Shown here: piece after piece, positions 6,994 to 13,848 of the stretch | Layout of the letters: the number at the start of each line of letters is the position of its first letter | Position numbering within the stretch: position 1 is the stretch's first letter | Program-made: the position numbers and the translations under genes | NCBI GenBank assembly: GCA_020353555.1 | Contig: CP070697.1 | Coordinates: 3,850,283 to 3,884,161, forward strand | Source of the DNA: Desulfobacterales bacterium | GTDB taxonomy: Bacteria; Desulfobacterota; Desulfobacteria; Desulfobacterales; G020353555 | Direction: 5' to 3' | Length of the DNA stretch: 33,879 bases | The notes under the pieces: generated by a model | What the model saw: the letters and a program-made list of their open reading frames with translations, nothing else | What the model was told of the DNA's origin: nothing | Databases searched by the model: none

Positions 6994-8748
6994 GGGGGGG
7001 GCTGATACCGGATACGGGAGATGGGAAACGCGCGCGGCCTTCAGCGTGATTTGTCCCCCCTCCGGAGTGAACTTCACGGCGTTGGACAGCAGGTTGTACA
7101 GCACCTGCTTCAACTTGCGCTCGTCGGCCCGGAGCGTCCCCGGAAGCGTGTCGTCAATTTCCGCTTCCAGGCGTATGCGGTGCTTGAGGACCTTCTCCGT
7201 CACCATGCCGAGACAGCCCTCCAGCAAGGTTCGCAGGTCCACATCCGTTGGATGCAACTCCAGTTTTCCGGCCTCCACCTTGGATAGATCGAGGATGTCG
7301 TTGATCAGGGAGAGCAGGTGCCGGCTGCTCTGGAGCACATCGTGCAGGTACTCTTCCTGGATTGCGGTCAGATCGCCGCAATGCCTGTCTATGATTAACT
7401 CGGTAAAGCCGATGATGTGATTGAGGGGTGTCCTCAACTCGTGGCTCATGTTGGCCAGAAATTCGCTTTTCGCAGAATTGGCCTTTTCCGCGGCATCCTT
7501 GGCGCGTCGGAGTTCCTCCTCTTTTAGGATGCTGGCCTTGATTAAATCATCAAACTCCCACTTGATGAGTTCCAAGGCCTCAAATACGGGGCGAAAAGGA
7601 TGGGAAGCGGTGTTCACTTTTTTGTCGCCCAATCCCTGATGATCCCAGTTGATTCCGTCCAGAAAAAGGAGCAGATCCTTGACGTATTGTTCGATTGGAT
7701 CGGCGGCCGGCGATTTCGGGGAGGCGTCGGCGAGGGTGGCGCGATGGGATTTGTTTTGGTTTTCGAAACCTTCCTTTGTAGTAATTTCCAAAGCCTGGGC
7801 GAGATCTTTAGCCAATCGGACCGGGAAAGGGATAAAGGGCCTCGATAGGTTAATGGCCGATCGAAATAAGCTGTTGGCGCCGTAGAAGACAAGCAATTTA
7901 AATGGATATTTGGCATAAAATTCCAGAATGGCGGATATATACAGTTTGCGCGCTTTCTGGGTAAAGCCTTTGGATTCGGAAAGCCCTAAAATATAGCCGT
8001 AGTCTCCCGGCGGCAGCATTGACCTGGCAATGTTCGCCTTCATCGTGAAGCAGGGATCGATATGCGCCTCTTTGAGCTTGCCGGTGGTCAGCCCATGGAG
8101 GATGCGACCGTTGATGATTTCATAGCGCAGCGAGAAATCTTCAATCTGTATAAACCACTCCGGTTTGGAGACAATGGCTGGCGGAGCGGGCTTATTCCCG
8201 GGATGCCGCTTTTGCGCCGGCTGAGCGGAGAAAGGCGGTTCATCAATAATTATTTTGTTGCGCTGCAGTAAATCCTGGGTGAATATGATTGCATCCTTGT
8301 AGTTGGCCGCAACTTCGACCCGCAAATCCAATCGGTGCAGTCTTTTCCCGATCCTGACGGCTAACTTGAGAAATGTGTTCAGCCCGTAAAAGATCAATCC
8401 CAGGAGTTGTTTTTGATTTTTGATATGGCGGGTATAGAGTTCCCTGGCCTCGCGCGAGGCGCCCTCAAGATTCGACCAATCCTCAATACGCGCGTAAAGA
8501 ATCCCTTCAGGAAAAAAAGATTCGCGGATGCTATTTTCGAAATTCAAGGCTTGTTCCAGCTCGGGGAATGTGGAGTACCCTGAGGTCGTAATGTGCAGAA
8601 TGTGTCTCCCGATCAGATCGTAGGTGACCTGGCAGCTTTTCCCAAAACGCACTTCGCGCCATTCAGGCTTGCTGAATAAGGGCCAGCCCGTCACAGGACA
8701 AACGCGGCCGGATGTGACGTTCACCTTTCTGATATCACTCGGCGCCAT
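6991..8748 (-). CDS. Soluble sensor histidine kinase with duplicated N-terminal domain, truncated by frameshift
   Basis: As written, the frame gives 585 residues: two related sensor domains, a coiled segment, a HisKA domain and the start of HATPase_c. HisKA has SEFLANMSHELRTPLNH with phosphoacceptor H436. The N box YNLLSNAVKFTPEGG (N552/N556) is present, but the protein then ends in ...PVSAPP at a TGA directly after C8. The G1, F and G2 boxes are in the next frame downstream. The sensor halves (about 26-163 and 194-325) share SKPEW starts, an 'I.GRILH..T.G' strand, an 'AR.LY' helix and an 'FYG.N...R.A' end. I do not recognise the domain; the pattern is loosely STAS-like. No signal peptide or membrane span is seen, so sensing is cytoplasmic. 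No response regulator is adjacent. A sigma-54-type promoter lies upstream. Confidence 0.88.
   Translation of the reverse strand: MAPSDIRKVNVTSGRVCPVTGWPLFSKPEWREVRFGKSCQVTYDLIGRHILHITTSGYSTFPELEQALNFENSIRESFFPEGILYARIEDWSNLEGASREARELYTRHIKNQKQLLGLIFYGLNTFLKLAVRIGKRLHRLDLRVEVAANYKDAIIFTQDLLQRNKIIIDEPPFSAQPAQKRHPGNKPAPPAIVSKPEWFIQIEDFSLRYEIINGRILHGLTTGKLKEAHIDPCFTMKANIARSMLPPGDYGYILGLSESKGFTQKARKLYISAILEFYAKYPFKLLVFYGANSLFRSAINLSRPFIPFPVRLAKDLAQALEITTKEGFENQNKSHRATLADASPKSPAADPIEQYVKDLLLFLDGINWDHQGLGDKKVNTASHPFRPVFEALELIKWEFDDLIKASILKEEELRRAKDAAEKANSAKSEFLANMSHELRTPLNHIIGFTELIIDRHCGDLTAIQEEYLHDVLQSSRHLLSLINDILDLSKVEAGKLELHPTDVDLRTLLEGCLGMVTEKVLKHRIRLEAEIDDTLPGTLRADERKLKQVLYNLLSNAVKFTPEGGQITLKAARVSHLPYPVSAPP
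6994..7001. repeat. Mononucleotide tract G8 (C8 on the coding strand) at the kinase frameshift
   Basis: Eight identical bases within the kinase coding sequence, immediately before the TGA that truncates it. Loss of one base, or gain of two, restores a full-length kinase. Such tracts are typical slipped-strand sites and also typical places for base-calling errors. Confidence 0.9.
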
Positions 8749-8884
8749 TGGAAACTTTCAAGAGAGTATCAAAGTGAAGACTGAAATATGCGAAAGTAAG
8801 GATGAAATGGACTGCCCCTTGTGCGCCAACACGGCACCCTTCCCGCGGTGATTTCGCCGAGACGTCATGCGTTGTGATTGAAAA

Positions 8885-8900
8885 AGCAAGAAATGTGCCA
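8885..8900 (-). promoter_or_regulatory. Sigma-54-type (-24/-12) promoter upstream of the histidine kinase
   Basis: The minus strand reads TGGCACATTTCTTGCT. It matches the sigma-54 consensus TGGCAC-N5-TTGC at every conserved position, with exactly 10 bases between the GG and GC elements. It points toward the kinase start at 8748, giving a leader of about 125 bases. Sigma-54 promoters need an enhancer-binding activator; none is encoded in the window. Confidence 0.62.
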
Positions 8901-8995
8901 TCGTTGAAAAATAGAATATTAAATAAATACAATGGGTTAAATGTTTGTCCGACCACGCCTCAAGCAAGAAAGTCAAGGGCAAGCGCATGGGCAAC

Positions 8996-9009
8996 GTCAA
9001 GCGCTTGAC
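8996..9009. promoter_or_regulatory. Perfect 14-bp palindrome, possible operator
   Basis: GTCAAGCGCTTGAC is fully self-complementary and lies about 100 bases upstream of the sigma-54-type promoter and about 220 bases upstream of the flavoprotein gene. Symmetry and location suit a dimeric regulator or an enhancer site; no regulator is identified. Confidence 0.35.
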
Positions 9010-9142
9010 CGGGGCCGATCCCAAATGGATGCGTGCGTTCCCAAGCGTGATTTTCCGATGAAGGCCCTGGAGATCAAGTCCCGGGATGATAACGGTGCCC
9101 AAAAGAAATGCGAAAGGGTTACTTTGAATCTTGTTTTGTGAT

Positions 9143-9174
9143 ACAGACGATTCAATATCGCCGAATACGTCTGT
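9143..9174 (+). promoter_or_regulatory. Inverted repeat in the leader of the flavoprotein gene
   Basis: ACAGACG-ATTC pairs with GAAT-a-CGTCTGT around a 9-base loop: 11 paired bases with one bulged A. It ends 57 bases before the start codon of the flavoprotein gene. It could be an operator or an RNA hairpin in the leader. Confidence 0.4.
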
Positions 9175-9231
9175 CTCTCAAGGGGCACACCACCGTAATC
9201 ATCCAACAAATATCGAAAAAGGGAGGTATCA

Positions 9232-9933
9232 ATGAAAATACTGGGAATTTCGGGCAGCACCCGTAAAGATGATGTTTCCGGCACCTCTAAACTGGTTCAG
9301 ACGGTGCTTGGAAACACCGGTTGCGACTATGACCTGATATCCCTCAAGGGAAAACGGATATCCGGGTGTATCGCCTGTTTAGGATGTGTCCCAGACAACA
9401 TCTGCAAAGTGCAAGATGATTTGGCTGAATTGCGGGCCCCAATTGTTGCGGCGGATGCGTATGTGATCGGCGCTCCCAACTATTACTCGGCCATGAATGC
9501 CACGACCCATGCTCTATTGGAAAGATGGTATCAATTCCGGCATCAAGAAGGCAACACCCTGTGGGGTAAGTTGGGAGTGGCCGTCGGGGTGGGAGGAACC
9601 AGCGGTCAATATCCGGCCGATGAAATCGAGAAGTTTTTCCTGTATAATTTCGTGGAAACGGTCGCCAAGGTGACCGGCCAGGGCGCCGCCTCCTGTTTTT
9701 CATGCGGCTACGGCGAGACGTGCCGTGTGGGCGTTCCCACCTTGCTTTATGGAGAGGGGATCAAGATCACCTCCGAGATGGTCCCGGATGTGACAAAGCA
9801 AGCGGACGTCATGCAATCCGCGGCGCAAGCCGGGGAGAGGCTGGGGAGAAAACTGCGCGAGGGGCATGATCGAACGGAAGTCACCCGGACAATGCAGCAA
9901 AAATTGATGGCCAAGTTCAAGGAATCCACTTAG
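9232..9933 (+). CDS. Iron-sulfur flavoprotein / NADPH-dependent FMN reductase family
   Basis: A 233-residue flavodoxin-fold protein. The N-terminal MKILGISGSTRK is the FMN-phosphate loop of this family. C46, C49, C52 and C58 (GCIACLGCVPDNIC) give the compact C-x2-C-x2-C-x5-C motif that holds a [4Fe-4S] cluster in archaeal/bacterial Isf proteins. GAPNYYSAMNATTHALLERWYQ is the conserved flavin-side loop. Two more cysteine pairs occur near residues 155-164 (CFSCGYGETC), which is not usual and may bind metal. Isf proteins pass electrons between ferredoxin and acceptors such as O2 or peroxide in anaerobes. AAAGGGAGG precedes the ATG at correct spacing. It is transcribed alone, with a terminator after it. 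The acceptor is unknown. Confidence 0.83.
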   Translation: MKILGISGSTRKDDVSGTSKLVQTVLGNTGCDYDLISLKGKRISGCIACLGCVPDNICKVQDDLAELRAPIVAADAYVIGAPNYYSAMNATTHALLERWYQFRHQEGNTLWGKLGVAVGVGGTSGQYPADEIEKFFLYNFVETVAKVTGQGAASCFSCGYGETCRVGVPTLLYGEGIKITSEMVPDVTKQADVMQSAAQAGERLGRKLREGHDRTEVTRTMQQKLMAKFKEST

Positions 9934-9960
9934 TTCAATCAGCGCCCGTTTCGACCCGCA

Positions 9961-9990
9961 AAAAGGCAGCTTTTTAGCTGCCTTTGCTTT
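9961..9990 (+). terminator. Rho-independent terminator after the flavoprotein gene
   Basis: AAAGGCAGCT-TTTT-AGCTGCCTTT is a perfect 10-bp stem with a 4-base loop, followed by a short T-rich stretch (GCTTTA), about 30 bases after the stop. It should end the flavoprotein transcript before the diadenylate-cyclase-like gene. Confidence 0.78.
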
Positions 9991-10014
9991 ATGGGTGTCA
10001 AGGCTTTCCGCTTT

Positions 10015-10034
10015 TTGCCGACCGGCAATTGCCG
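10015..10034. promoter_or_regulatory. Overlapping palindromes upstream of the diadenylate-cyclase-like gene
   Basis: TTGCCGACCGGCAATTGCCG contains the perfect 12-bp palindrome CGGCAATTGCCG and a second inverted pair, TTGCC/GGCAA. There are thus three alternating half-sites about 140 bases before the gene. It could be an operator; nothing else supports a specific regulator. Confidence 0.33.
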
Positions 10035-10171
10035 TTCTCAAAGCAAAGCAGGACGAAACCGTCAGCCCGCAAGACCGTATAACCGGCAGGGATTTGATCA
10101 CGTTTTCGAGCCCCAGGAACCGCCGCATCCGTTCGCCGTCATGCCTGTTGAGATGGGGGTGAGAGTGTGCT

Positions 10172-11677
10172 ATGCAGTTATGCGTGCAGCCTCAGGCCGG
10201 TAACGATTGCGACATCGATTGCGGGAGTCATGCGGTGAAGGATGATTTTTTTTCATGCCAATGTATTGTTGATACGGTCGACGGCTTACGCGATGGCCTC
10301 AGCCACTTTTCCGGTCCCAGCCGAGCCGCCGTGATTTATGCGCTCATGCCCGATGATCCCGTGCGCATCTACGATCCTCAAAACCTTCTGCAGGGGCATG
10401 AACCCAGATTCAAAGAACTCTATTTGGATTCCCAGAAATGGCGGAGCGAGGTGAGGGTTCCGCTGGACAAAAAGAACTTTGGCTATATGCGGCCCGAGAA
10501 AAATCTGCAGCTGGCGGGCCTCATCTCCTATGGCGGCCGTTCCGGTTCCGTTTTTTACCAGATGTGGTTTACGGAGCATCATCCGGATATGTGCTCGATC
10601 GGTCCGACGGAACGCTGGCTGGAACACGCGGCGTGGCGCTTTTCCCATGATATCGCCAATGAAAAAGAATTATACACAGGCATATCGGGTCACTTCCTCC
10701 GGGAATACGGGACCCATGCCGTGCGCGACCATATTATCGATGAAATGAATATGATCCTGGGATGGGATACGCATATTCGGGTGTATCCGATCCTGGACGC
10801 AATCTTGGCTATTTCGCGAACCCGCGAAGAGGGTGAATGGCCCGTGGGGGAGTTGCTTTTCGTCGAATCGCGTTCGCTGGCGAAATTGGAATTTGTTGCC
10901 CGATTTCCTGAGATGGAGCGACCCAACCTGGAAAATTACAAGCATGTGCGCAAACTCTTGCTGGCGGTGGAAGATTCCGCGCGCAAGTTGGTATCGGACG
11001 GCAAGACCATCGTGGGGATTGCGACCGGTGCGCTGCCGGAGTTTTGCATCCTGGCTGATTTCCGGGGAAGATACGGCTTTTTGGAATTGCAGAGCGGCCC
11101 GGTCTGCAGTTTTGCCGACGGCAGTTTCAAATCGACCACCCATAAAGCCAAATTGGTGCACATCGAAGAGGCCCTCCTGGAAGCGGATATGGACCCGGTG
11201 TCCGGCAATCGGCTGTTTAAAATAATCGCCAGTCTCGTCCATAACGCCGAAAACTCGGAACACGGGTGCACCCTCGTGATCGATCTCAATCATGAGCCGC
11301 TGATGATTTCCGGTCAAAAACTCGCTAGCCCTCTGGATCTTCAGCAACCGCACTTCTTGGAGCTAGCCCAATCGTTGTCGAAGGTGGACGGCGCCCTGCA
11401 TATCGGCGCCGACCTGAACCTGCATGGATTTGCCTGCTTGCTCGACGGCCGCGCCATCGCCGGGGAAGACCGCGCCCGGGGCGCACGATTTAATTCCGCC
11501 CTGCGATTTACCGCCGAGCACCAACAGGTCATTGTGGTGGTGGTTTCGTCTGATCGACCGGTGGCAATCATCCAGGAGGGAGTGGAATTGAGCGCCCAAT
11601 GTTACTGGAAGCCATACTCCACCTGCAGGGTCAGGCCACCCACATTGCAAGCGTGGATCGCCGCAGCGGACCCCTGA
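10172..11677 (+). CDS. Diadenylate-cyclase (DisA_N/DAC) domain protein with large uncharacterised N-terminal region
   Basis: A 501-residue soluble protein. Residues about 345-470 resemble the DisA_N nucleotidyltransferase fold that makes cyclic di-AMP from two ATP. The DGA motif is at 406-408 (KVDGALHI), followed by GRAIAGEDRARGAR and the strand VIVVVVSSDRPVAII. The second catalytic motif, RHR in DisA/CdaA, reads R439-F440-N441 (GARFNSALRF), so activity or nucleotide choice may differ. Residues 1-340 form an N-terminal region I cannot assign. It includes an ADFRGRYGFLEL...FADGSFKST stretch (about 295-322) just before the cyclase domain and is probably a sensor. The start is uncertain: the ATG has a GGGGG stretch rather far upstream, and Met59 is the next option. 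It stands alone between the flavoprotein and the TRAP operon. Confidence 0.72.
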   Translation: MQLCVQPQAGNDCDIDCGSHAVKDDFFSCQCIVDTVDGLRDGLSHFSGPSRAAVIYALMPDDPVRIYDPQNLLQGHEPRFKELYLDSQKWRSEVRVPLDKKNFGYMRPEKNLQLAGLISYGGRSGSVFYQMWFTEHHPDMCSIGPTERWLEHAAWRFSHDIANEKELYTGISGHFLREYGTHAVRDHIIDEMNMILGWDTHIRVYPILDAILAISRTREEGEWPVGELLFVESRSLAKLEFVARFPEMERPNLENYKHVRKLLLAVEDSARKLVSDGKTIVGIATGALPEFCILADFRGRYGFLELQSGPVCSFADGSFKSTTHKAKLVHIEEALLEADMDPVSGNRLFKIIASLVHNAENSEHGCTLVIDLNHEPLMISGQKLASPLDLQQPHFLELAQSLSKVDGALHIGADLNLHGFACLLDGRAIAGEDRARGARFNSALRFTAEHQQVIVVVVSSDRPVAIIQEGVELSAQCYWKPYSTCRVRPPTLQAWIAAADP

Positions 11678-11748
11678 AGGGCGGCGACAGGCTTGCGAAT
11701 AGCGGGGCCATCCCCTGGTAAGCGGATCGCGCCGGAACCCCAAAGATG

Positions 11749-11863
11749 ATTGACTATCGACCAAGCTCTGTTGTTTATTGACGCAAGTCGTTGCGCGCCC
11801 CCCGTCCTGATGGTTGCATCGAAAGCATTTCAGTGTCAGCCAGTCGCCAATCCGATAGTCAAT
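11749..11863. repeat. Spaced 11-bp inverted repeat upstream of dctP
   Basis: ATTGACTATCG at 11749-11759 and its exact reverse complement CGATAGTCAAT at 11853-11863 flank 93 bases. The arms could be two sites for one regulator acting by looping, which suits the enhancer position of a sigma-54-type promoter downstream, or a remnant of an inserted element. Confidence 0.45.
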
Positions 11864-11985
11864 TCACGGAGAGGCTCCGTTTGCCGGGCTTGCCGGGTGG
11901 TGGTCGCCGGGAAGCCAGGCTCCCAGCTCTGAGATGTTGAGCGGCGAAGCCCGAAGAAGGGAGGTGATGTAAATTTGAAAGTCAG

Positions 11986-12000
11986 GGGGATCCAAGTTGC
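11986..12000 (+). promoter_or_regulatory. Possible sigma-54-type promoter of the TRAP-aminotransferase operon
   Basis: GGGGATCCAAGTTGC has GG and GC elements exactly 10 bases apart and a perfect TTGC at -12, but the -24 box (GGGGAT) matches TGGCAC only partly. Transcription would start about 25 bases before the dctP ATG, leaving just the ribosome-binding site GAGGGGAGG in the leader. Confidence 0.35.
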
Positions 12001-12037
12001 GGGGCATTAATGCATCATTCAAAGAGGGGAGGCTAAA

Positions 12038-13120
12038 ATGCAATCAAAATTTGATAAATCAAAGATTTGGGGTTTAAGCGTTGTTCTGATGCTGGCCTGG
12101 ATGGGGTTGGCGGCCGGGACGGCGCTTTCCGCCGAAAAATTGGCCATTGGAACCGTATATCCCGGTAACATGACCGACAACGAGGTCTATCCCGCCCTCA
12201 TGTACTTTAAGTCCCTGCTGGAGGAGAAAACCGGCGGGGCCTACGATGTCGAAATCTTTCCTGGGGGGCAACTGGGCAGTGAAGTCGAAGTGACCCGGGA
12301 GTGCCAGGACGGGACGACGGTTCAAATGTCCATTGCGTCTTCCGGCGCCTTTTCTTCCTTTTACAAAAAATACCAGGCCATTGTGGCGCCCTTTCTGTTC
12401 CCCGACCGTTTCACGGCCTGGGCCTTTTTTGATTCCGATTATTTTGCCGATTTCATGAACGAGCTGCCCGCCATCGGACTGCGCTATCTGGGAACCATGG
12501 ACGACGGGGGGGGGTTTGTGGTTCTGACCAACAGCCTGCGACCGGTCAACGCGGCGGCCGATTTTAAAGGAATGCGCGTCCGCACCGAGGAAAATCCGGC
12601 CCATATGGCGATCATGAATGCCATGGGGGCCTCCGCCGTACCCATGGCCTGGGGTGAGGTGCCCACCGCTCTGGCCACGAAAACGGCCCACGCGCAGTTC
12701 AATGCGCCCTCCATCATTAGCTGGGCCAAGTTGTGGGAAACCCAAAAATACGTGACCTTTCTCAATCACATCTACAATACCACCACCTGGGTGGTCAATG
12801 AGAAGTGGTTCAAGGCCCAGAGCCCGCAAAATCAGCAGGCGCTGGTCGAGGCGGCCCGCGCGGCCATCATTTACTCCCGCGGGATTGCGGCCCATCTTTC
12901 GGAACTGGCCGTAGAAGAGTCCAAGAAACATGGGATGGAGTTCAATCATATCAAACCGGAAAATATGGCCGAACTAAAAAAACTGGCGGAAGGCGGCTAC
13001 CGCAAATGGGCGGTGGATGAGTTCGGTCTCAAGGCCGAGCTGTTGGACTCTGTTCAGAATGAAGTCGCTCGCATTCAAAAGGATTTGGGCGACAGCTTGA
13101 TGACACGCTACGGTAAATAA
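12038..13120 (+). CDS. dctP: TRAP transporter solute-binding protein DctP
   Basis: A 360-residue periplasmic binding protein of the DctP family. The signal peptide spans about residues 1-31 (hydrophobic VVLMLAWMGLAAGTA, cleavage near LSA-EK). The mature start EKLAIGTVYPG, the VEIFPGGQLGSEVEVTRECQDGT segment and the GMRVRTEENPAHM segment carry typical family features; the Arg after GMRV is the usual carboxylate-binding arginine. TRAP binding proteins capture organic acids such as dicarboxylates, 2-oxoacids, sialic acid or ectoine for Na+-driven uptake. GAGGGGAGG lies 7 bases before the ATG. It is the first gene of a dctP-Q-M-aminotransferase operon, which suggests an amino or 2-oxo acid ligand; this is an inference. 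Confidence 0.92.
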   Translation: MQSKFDKSKIWGLSVVLMLAWMGLAAGTALSAEKLAIGTVYPGNMTDNEVYPALMYFKSLLEEKTGGAYDVEIFPGGQLGSEVEVTRECQDGTTVQMSIASSGAFSSFYKKYQAIVAPFLFPDRFTAWAFFDSDYFADFMNELPAIGLRYLGTMDDGGGFVVLTNSLRPVNAAADFKGMRVRTEENPAHMAIMNAMGASAVPMAWGEVPTALATKTAHAQFNAPSIISWAKLWETQKYVTFLNHIYNTTTWVVNEKWFKAQSPQNQQALVEAARAAIIYSRGIAAHLSELAVEESKKHGMEFNHIKPENMAELKKLAEGGYRKWAVDEFGLKAELLDSVQNEVARIQKDLGDSLMTRYGK

Positions 13121-13136
13121 CGCCGCTTCCTGCCGG

Positions 13137-13173
13137 TAAAGGGGCCTTCCGCCTCCCGGCCGGCGGCCCTTTA
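13137..13173 (+). other. Hairpin between dctP and dctQ
   Basis: TAAAGGGGCC pairs with GGCCCTTTA (one bulged G) around a GC-rich loop that can itself fold. It lies 17 bases after the dctP stop. The paired strand is not followed by a T run, so it is likely a 3'-end stabiliser or partial block that raises binding-protein mRNA over permease mRNA. Confidence 0.6.
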
Positions 13174-13242
13174 ACCTCAGAGGACCCGGTGGCGCCGCCA
13201 GGATCGGCAAGAAACCGTCGCGAGGGAGATCGTTCGCACGCA

Positions 13243-13788
13243 ATGGGCACGCTCCGAGATATGCAACGCCGCTGGGATTTCCTCAGCGCTAAAGTGAACA
13301 CGGGCGTCAGCTGGATCTGTATTGTCTTAATTATTTTCATGACCGTTGAGGTTATCGTGGCCGTGTTTTTCCGGTATGCGCTGGACGCCCCGATCAAATG
13401 GGGTGAAGAGCTGGCGCGTTTGGTGATGGTTTGGGCCGGCCTTTTGGGTATCAGTATCGCCCTCCGGGAAGGCGAGCATATCGGTTTGGAAGTGCTCACC
13501 GCTCGACTATCCGGCCGCGTCCTTGCCGGGTGCAACCTTGCGGCCCATGGTCTCGTAGGTCTTTTTCTGGTGGTTCTGCTGGTCTGGGGGATACAGATCG
13601 CCCAAGCCGCCTGGGGGACTTTTCTGCCCGCCTTGCAGATCAAATGGACCTGGTCCCATTTGGCGGTTCCCGTCACGGCCGGCATTCAGCTGATCCATCT
13701 GGTCTCCATGCTTCTGGGCGATGCCGTGGACATCCTGGAGCCTGAAGGCCCCATCGCCGGAGCGGGACTTGGCGGCGCTTCCGATTGA
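13243..13788 (+). CDS. dctQ: TRAP transporter small membrane subunit DctQ
   Basis: A 181-residue membrane protein with four hydrophobic spans, as in the DctQ family. Diagnostic features are VFFRYALDAPIKWGEELARLVMVWAGLLG and the following REGEHIGLEVL, which match the family pattern 'v..RY.f...i.w.eEl.r.l..w...lG...a.r...hi.ie.l'. The start is uncertain. I chose ATG 13243; GTG 13189 has a closer GAGG and would add 18 polar residues, and ATG 13261 is also possible. DctQ is required with DctM for Na+-coupled transport. It lies between dctP and dctM. Confidence 0.87.
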   Translation: MGTLRDMQRRWDFLSAKVNTGVSWICIVLIIFMTVEVIVAVFFRYALDAPIKWGEELARLVMVWAGLLGISIALREGEHIGLEVLTARLSGRVLAGCNLAAHGLVGLFLVVLLVWGIQIAQAAWGTFLPALQIKWTWSHLAVPVTAGIQLIHLVSMLLGDAVDILEPEGPIAGAGLGGASD

Positions 13789-13848
13789 GTTTTGTGTGAA
13801 CCCGGCGCCGGAAAATTACGGCCGACCTTTCTTGCTTGCGGGGAGCCC

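Larger units (their letters stand above)
8749..9231. other. Divergent intergenic region between kinase and flavoprotein genes
   Basis: About 480 bases separate the minus-strand kinase from the plus-strand flavoprotein gene. It holds the sigma-54-type promoter, a perfect 14-bp palindrome GTCAAGCGCTTGAC (8996-9009) and a bulged inverted repeat (9143-9174). Short reading frames on both strands lack ribosome-binding sites and family resemblance; I call no gene here. Confidence 0.55.
11678..12037. other. Intergenic region upstream of the TRAP operon
   Basis: About 360 bases with no credible gene. It contains an 11-bp inverted repeat with arms about 93 bases apart, a small hairpin ACGGAG-AGG-CTCCGT (11866-11880) and a possible sigma-54-type promoter just before dctP. 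Confidence 0.5.

Noticed and set aside
8945-9049. A possible 34-residue basic peptide on the plus strand (KKVKGKRMGNVKRL...)
   Set aside because: Only a TTG start without a ribosome-binding site; it also contains the palindrome, which better explains the sequence.
8758-9102. Short minus-strand frames upstream of the kinase
   Set aside because: They run through the sigma-54-type promoter and have no family resemblance.
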